Source: Bradyrhizobium tropiciagri (GTDB taxonomy: Bacteria; Pseudomonadota; Alphaproteobacteria; Rhizobiales; Xanthobacteraceae). Taken from it: a stretch of DNA of 64,000 bases. Location: NCBI RefSeq assembly GCF_001189845.1, contig NZ_LFLZ01000035.1:27540-91539 (forward strand). Reading direction: 5' to 3'. Of this stretch, positions 60,976 to 64,000 are shown piece after piece. Numbering within the stretch: position 1 is the first letter of the stretch; each line of letters opens with the position of its first letter. A program made the translations under genes and the position numbers. Below the pieces are notes generated by a model. It was given only the letters and a program-made list of their open reading frames with translations. It searched no databases and was not told where the DNA came from.

Positions 60976-61568
60976 TGTCCTCATTTGGTTCTCCGAACGA
61001 CAGACCGGTTGCGATCCGCAGGGAACGCCGTTCGGACGTGGCGGCGCGAGAGAGTCTGCTCGACGCCGCATTCGGTCCTGGCCGCTTCGCCAAGACCTCG
61101 GAGCGGCTGCGCGAGGGCCGCAAGCCTGCGCGCGGCCTCGCGTTTGTCGCGCGCCGTGGCGGCCGCCTGGTCGGCACATTGCGGCTGTGGCCGGTCGTGA
61201 CCGCTACCGGTCATGCCTGCCTGCTGCTCGGCCCGCTTGCGGTGGCCGAGGAGGCGCGATGCCTCGGCATCGGCGCCGCGCTGATGCGCCAGGCGTTGCA
61301 GCGGGCCGATCTGCTCGGTCATCGCGCCCTCATCCTGGTCGGCGACGCAGCCTATTACGACCGCTTCGGCTTTTCGGCCGCGCAGACTGCCGCGCTCCGC
61401 ATGCCCGGCCCCTACGAGCGGGATCGCCTGCTGGCCTGCGAGCTGGTGCCGGGCGCGCTGCGCGGGGCGGGCGGGCTGATTGCTCCGGCCAGCCTGCCGC
61501 TATCGCGGTTGTCCGGATTAATGGACCGGATTGCCGGCAGCCAGGCCCCGATCGGGCAGCCGGCCTGA
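60975..61568 (+). CDS. GNAT N-acetyltransferase
   Basis: A 197-residue acetyltransferase: IRRERRSDVAARESLLDAAFGPGRFAKTSERLREGR, LLLGPLAVAEEARCLGIGAALMRQAL (motif A with R-x-x-G-I-G), and LILVGDAAYYDRFGFSAAQTA. This is the YhbS-like subgroup, whose members usually modify small molecules. It overlaps the ABC ATPase stop by one base (TGATG), making a four-gene unit PaaK-permease-ATPase-GNAT. Confidence 0.85.
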   Translation: MSSFGSPNDRPVAIRRERRSDVAARESLLDAAFGPGRFAKTSERLREGRKPARGLAFVARRGGRLVGTLRLWPVVTATGHACLLLGPLAVAEEARCLGIGAALMRQALQRADLLGHRALILVGDAAYYDRFGFSAAQTAALRMPGPYERDRLLACELVPGALRGAGGLIAPASLPLSRLSGLMDRIAGSQAPIGQPA

Positions 61569-61626
61569 TCCGCGGCACCTTTTCCGCCAAGGAGGGCCTT
61601 TTCCGTCATGGGAAGGCTCTGAGGGC

Positions 61627-61672
61627 ATGGCGATTTGGCCGGTCTTGGCGTAAAGCAGCGCCAAATCGTCAT
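61627..61672 (+). promoter_or_regulatory. Strong hairpin upstream of the RNA-helicase gene
   Basis: Arms ATGGCGATTTGGC and GCCAAATCGTCAT pair over 13 bases (one G-T) with a 20-base loop. It has no T run. It lies 85 bases before the helicase GTG, inside the probable leader, and may be a leader element or a dispersed palindrome. Confidence 0.45.
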
Positions 61673-61756
61673 GCGGCTGTGCCGCCTGCCGGGTACGCAG
61701 CCTCAGGTCGTCCCGCTCGACGTTCTGCGCCCGGATCAACCAAGGTTTCCCATCTC

Positions 61757-63811
61757 GTGCCCTTCCCGACCACAAGTTCGCCGCTCGCCCGCGCCCTGGC
61801 TGAGCGCAACTACGAACAACCCACCCCCGTCCAGCTCGCCGTGCTCGCGGACGACGCCGTCGGCCGTGACCTCCTGGTTTCGGCCCAGACCGGCTCCGGC
61901 AAGACCGTTGCCTACGGATTGGCCATGGCAAAGGATCTGCTCGGCGACGCCGAGCGGTTCGAGCCGGCCGGCGCTCCGCTGGCGCTGATCGTCGCGCCGA
62001 CACGCGAGCTCGCCCTGCAGGTTCAGCTCGAACTCGCATGGCTCTATGAACATGCTGACGCACGCGTCGTTTCCTGCGTCGGCGGCATGGATCCGCGCCG
62101 CGAGCAGCGCGAGCTTGCGGCAGGCGCCCACATCGTGGTCGGAACGCCCGGCCGGTTGTGCGATCATTTGCGCCGTGGCCGTCTCGACATCTCGGGATTG
62201 CGCGTCGTCGTGCTCGACGAGGCCGACGAGATGCTCAATCTCGGCTTCCGCGAGGACATGGAATTCATTCTCGAGACCACGCCCGACACCCGCCGCACGC
62301 TGCTGTTCTCGGCGACGTTTCCGCGCGGCATCGTCGCGCTGGCCAGGCAGTATCAGCAACAGGCGTTCCGCATCGAGGTCGCGGGCGACGAGGGCGGTCA
62401 CGCCGACATCGAGTACCGCGCCATCCGCGTCGCTGCCGACGACGTCGAGCACGCGGTCGTCAACGTGCTGCGCTTCCATGAGGCGCCGAGCGCGCTGGTG
62501 TTTTGCAACACCCGCGAAGCCGTGAGGCATTTGCAGGCGGCGCTGCTGGAGCGCGGGTTTTCCGTCGCCGCGCTGTCGGGCGAAATGACCCAGAACGAGC
62601 GGACCCAGGCGCTGCAGGCGTTGCGTGACGGACGCTCGCGGGTTTGCGTCGCGACCGACGTCGCGGCGCGCGGCATCGATTTGCCGAGCCTCGATCTCGT
62701 GATTCATGCCGATCTGCCGAAGGACCCCGAGGTGATGCAGCATCGCTCGGGCCGCACCGGCCGTGCCGGCCGCAAGGGCGTCAGCATCCTGCTCGTACCG
62801 CCGGCACGGCGGCGGCGCGCCGAATTGCTGCTCGATCTCGCCGGCATCGACATTGTCTGGGGCACCGCGCCGCAGGCCGACGAGATCCGCAAGCTCGACC
62901 ATGATCGCCTGTTGAAGGACGCGGTGTTCTCGGAAGAGGCGACATCGGACGATCTGGTTCTCGCGCAGACCTTGCTCGCCGAACGCTCGCCCGAAGCAAT
63001 CGCCGCGGCGCTGGCCCGGCTCTATCGCGCGCGGCTGCCGGCGCCCGAAGACATCCTCGATCCCGGCGAGGGACGGGGCCGCGAGCGCGGGGAGCGCCCC
63101 TCGCGCCGTGATGACCGCGCCGCCGGGCCGCGATCGAAGACCGGCAAGTCTCCGCGCCACGGCATGGAGGAGGCCACGGTCTGGTTCCGCGCCGCGATCG
63201 GGCGCCGCAAGAATGCCGAAGCCCGCTGGCTGCTGCCGATGATCTGCCGCCGTGGCGGCATCGACAAGCGCGACATCGGCGCCATCAAGATCATGGATAC
63301 GACCACCGAATTCGAGATCGCCGCGCGGGTCGCGGATTCCTTCGCCGTCAAGATCAAGCGTCCGGACAAGGAAGACAGCATCCGCATCGAGCCGCTGGCG
63401 GACACCCCGCAGGGCGAGGCGCGCGCCGAGAAGCCGGCGCGCAGGCCCAAGCCCGATCCCAGGGCCGATTCTTGGCGCGATCAGGGCGACGGCGGGCTCC
63501 GCGCGCCGCGCAGTGACGAGCCGCGTGATCACACGGCAGCAAAGCGCCACGGCAAGCCGGATCGCGAGGCCAAAGCGTTTTCGAGGGAAGGTGCGAGCGG
63601 TTCGCGCGAAGACCACGCCTCAAAGCGAGAACCCAGAGCCCCGTTCCGATTCGATCGGAACGAAAAGGGTGCGAGGCCGACATCGGGCGATGAGCCCAGG
63701 TTCGGCAAGAAAAAGAAGCATCGGGGCAAGGCCGGACACACGCAGTGGCCGGACGTGTCCGCCGCAAAACCAAAGTTCGGCAAGAAGCCCAAGAAGAAGC
63801 GGCGGGGCTGA
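61757..63811 (+). CDS. DEAD-box RNA helicase with DbpA-type RNA-binding domain
   Basis: A 684-residue ATP-dependent RNA helicase. It has the Q motif YEQPTPVQ, Walker A AQTGSGKT, PTRELALQ, VVGTPGRL, VLDEADEML (DEAD), SAT, then the second domain with VFCNTREAVRHL, ARGIDLP and HRSGRTGRAGR. From about residue 470 comes a DbpA-like RNA-binding domain (EATVWFRAAIGRRKNAEARWLLPMICRRGGIDKRDIGAIKI), then a basic low-complexity tail of about 140 residues. Likely role in ribosome assembly or cold-shock RNA remodelling. The GTG at 61757 is needed to include the Q motif. Confidence 0.9.
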   Translation: MPFPTTSSPLARALAERNYEQPTPVQLAVLADDAVGRDLLVSAQTGSGKTVAYGLAMAKDLLGDAERFEPAGAPLALIVAPTRELALQVQLELAWLYEHADARVVSCVGGMDPRREQRELAAGAHIVVGTPGRLCDHLRRGRLDISGLRVVVLDEADEMLNLGFREDMEFILETTPDTRRTLLFSATFPRGIVALARQYQQQAFRIEVAGDEGGHADIEYRAIRVAADDVEHAVVNVLRFHEAPSALVFCNTREAVRHLQAALLERGFSVAALSGEMTQNERTQALQALRDGRSRVCVATDVAARGIDLPSLDLVIHADLPKDPEVMQHRSGRTGRAGRKGVSILLVPPARRRRAELLLDLAGIDIVWGTAPQADEIRKLDHDRLLKDAVFSEEATSDDLVLAQTLLAERSPEAIAAALARLYRARLPAPEDILDPGEGRGRERGERPSRRDDRAAGPRSKTGKSPRHGMEEATVWFRAAIGRRKNAEARWLLPMICRRGGIDKRDIGAIKIMDTTTEFEIAARVADSFAVKIKRPDKEDSIRIEPLADTPQGEARAEKPARRPKPDPRADSWRDQGDGGLRAPRSDEPRDHTAAKRHGKPDREAKAFSREGASGSREDHASKREPRAPFRFDRNEKGARPTSGDEPRFGKKKKHRGKAGHTQWPDVSAAKPKFGKKPKKKRRG

Positions 63812-63921
63812 GTTGGCGGCTGATGCGGCAGAGCCGCGTGCTTTGCTTGCGGCGATGATGGCGGCAAGCGCCGAACGCAGCGCGCCGCGAGAGTCACGGG
63901 ACGTGCCACATTCTCAGCGTC

Positions 63922-63941
63922 GTCCCGGCGAAGGCCGGGAC
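63922..63941. repeat. Rhizobial palindromic repeat
   Basis: GTCCCGGC-GAAG-GCCGGGAC is the hairpin core of a very common intergenic repeat in Bradyrhizobium and relatives, followed here by GACCCATAACCACCG. It lies downstream of the helicase gene and may stabilise its transcript. Confidence 0.8.
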
Positions 63942-64000
63942 CCATAACCACCGAATGCTCGTTGTTGCGTGACGCTGCGGCCACAATCCCATTCACAATC

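Noticed and set aside
1..64000. CRISPR arrays, rRNA genes or complete insertion sequences
   Set aside because: No regularly spaced direct repeats, rRNA-like stretches, complete transposase genes or terminal inverted repeats were noticed.

Overview
The window looks like the chromosome of an alphaproteobacterium close to Bradyrhizobium or Rhodopseudomonas. It has high GC, rhizobial-type intergenic palindromes (57675-57760, 63922-63941), FixK/FNR-type TTGA-N6-TCAA operators, and families typical of that group (DUF3182, DUF4239, DUF3141 with pta-ackA, CGNR regulators).

Layout. 0.1-6.5 kb: a frameshifted superoxide dismutase, small exported proteins around a DUF1259 protein, a frameshifted chromate transporter and a cytochrome b gene with an internal stop. 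6.6-13.2 kb: an OmpR-type two-component pair with a divergent PepSY protein, an ATP-grasp (DUF3182) protein, a FetAB-like ABC pair and an orphan Rieske protein. 13.6-14.4 kb: the 3' part of a tRNA-Arg(CCG) gene and an integrase C-terminus, probably an old island boundary. 14.6-33 kb: a region under six FixK/FNR boxes holding a DUF3141-pta-ackA-fabI operon, a CoA-transferase/MaoC operon, several alpha/beta hydrolases, two 28-residue membrane peptides, an AI-2E transporter joined to a potassium-channel pore, and a Crp/Fnr regulator that may act on the boxes. This resembles a micro-oxic carbon-overflow regulon. 33-40.6 kb: a kinase remnant, a LysR gene divergent from an AhpD-like gene, an O-methyltransferase, and a TetR-glycosyltransferase-arylamine N-acetyltransferase operon.

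40.7-45.4 kb: a compact four-gene operon with a 547-residue coiled-coil protein, a double-AAA+ Clp/Hsp100-like ATPase whose first domain lacks the Walker A lysine, a 45-residue protein and a membrane protein. This is the strongest candidate for an undescribed system. 45.9-57.6 kb: a PAS-GGDEF-EAL protein, small genes, a junction between truncated glycosyltransferase and UDP-galactopyranose mutase genes, a frameshifted serine hydrolase, a sorbosone-dehydrogenase-like protein, a tautomerase and two hydrolases. One hydrolase is divergent from a CGNR regulator across two 29-bp operators of identical geometry. 57.8-61.6 kb: a PaaK-like adenylating enzyme with an ABC-2 exporter and a GNAT enzyme. 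61.7-63.8 kb: a DbpA-like RNA helicase.

Caution. At least six otherwise well-conserved genes carry simple frameshifts and two carry in-frame stops. Most frameshifts are 1-2 base deletions, and one ABC ATPase carries a +1/-1 pair. They are spread over the whole window, so sequencing or assembly error must be excluded before calling them pseudogenes. All family names come from reading motifs by eye; no database search was run.
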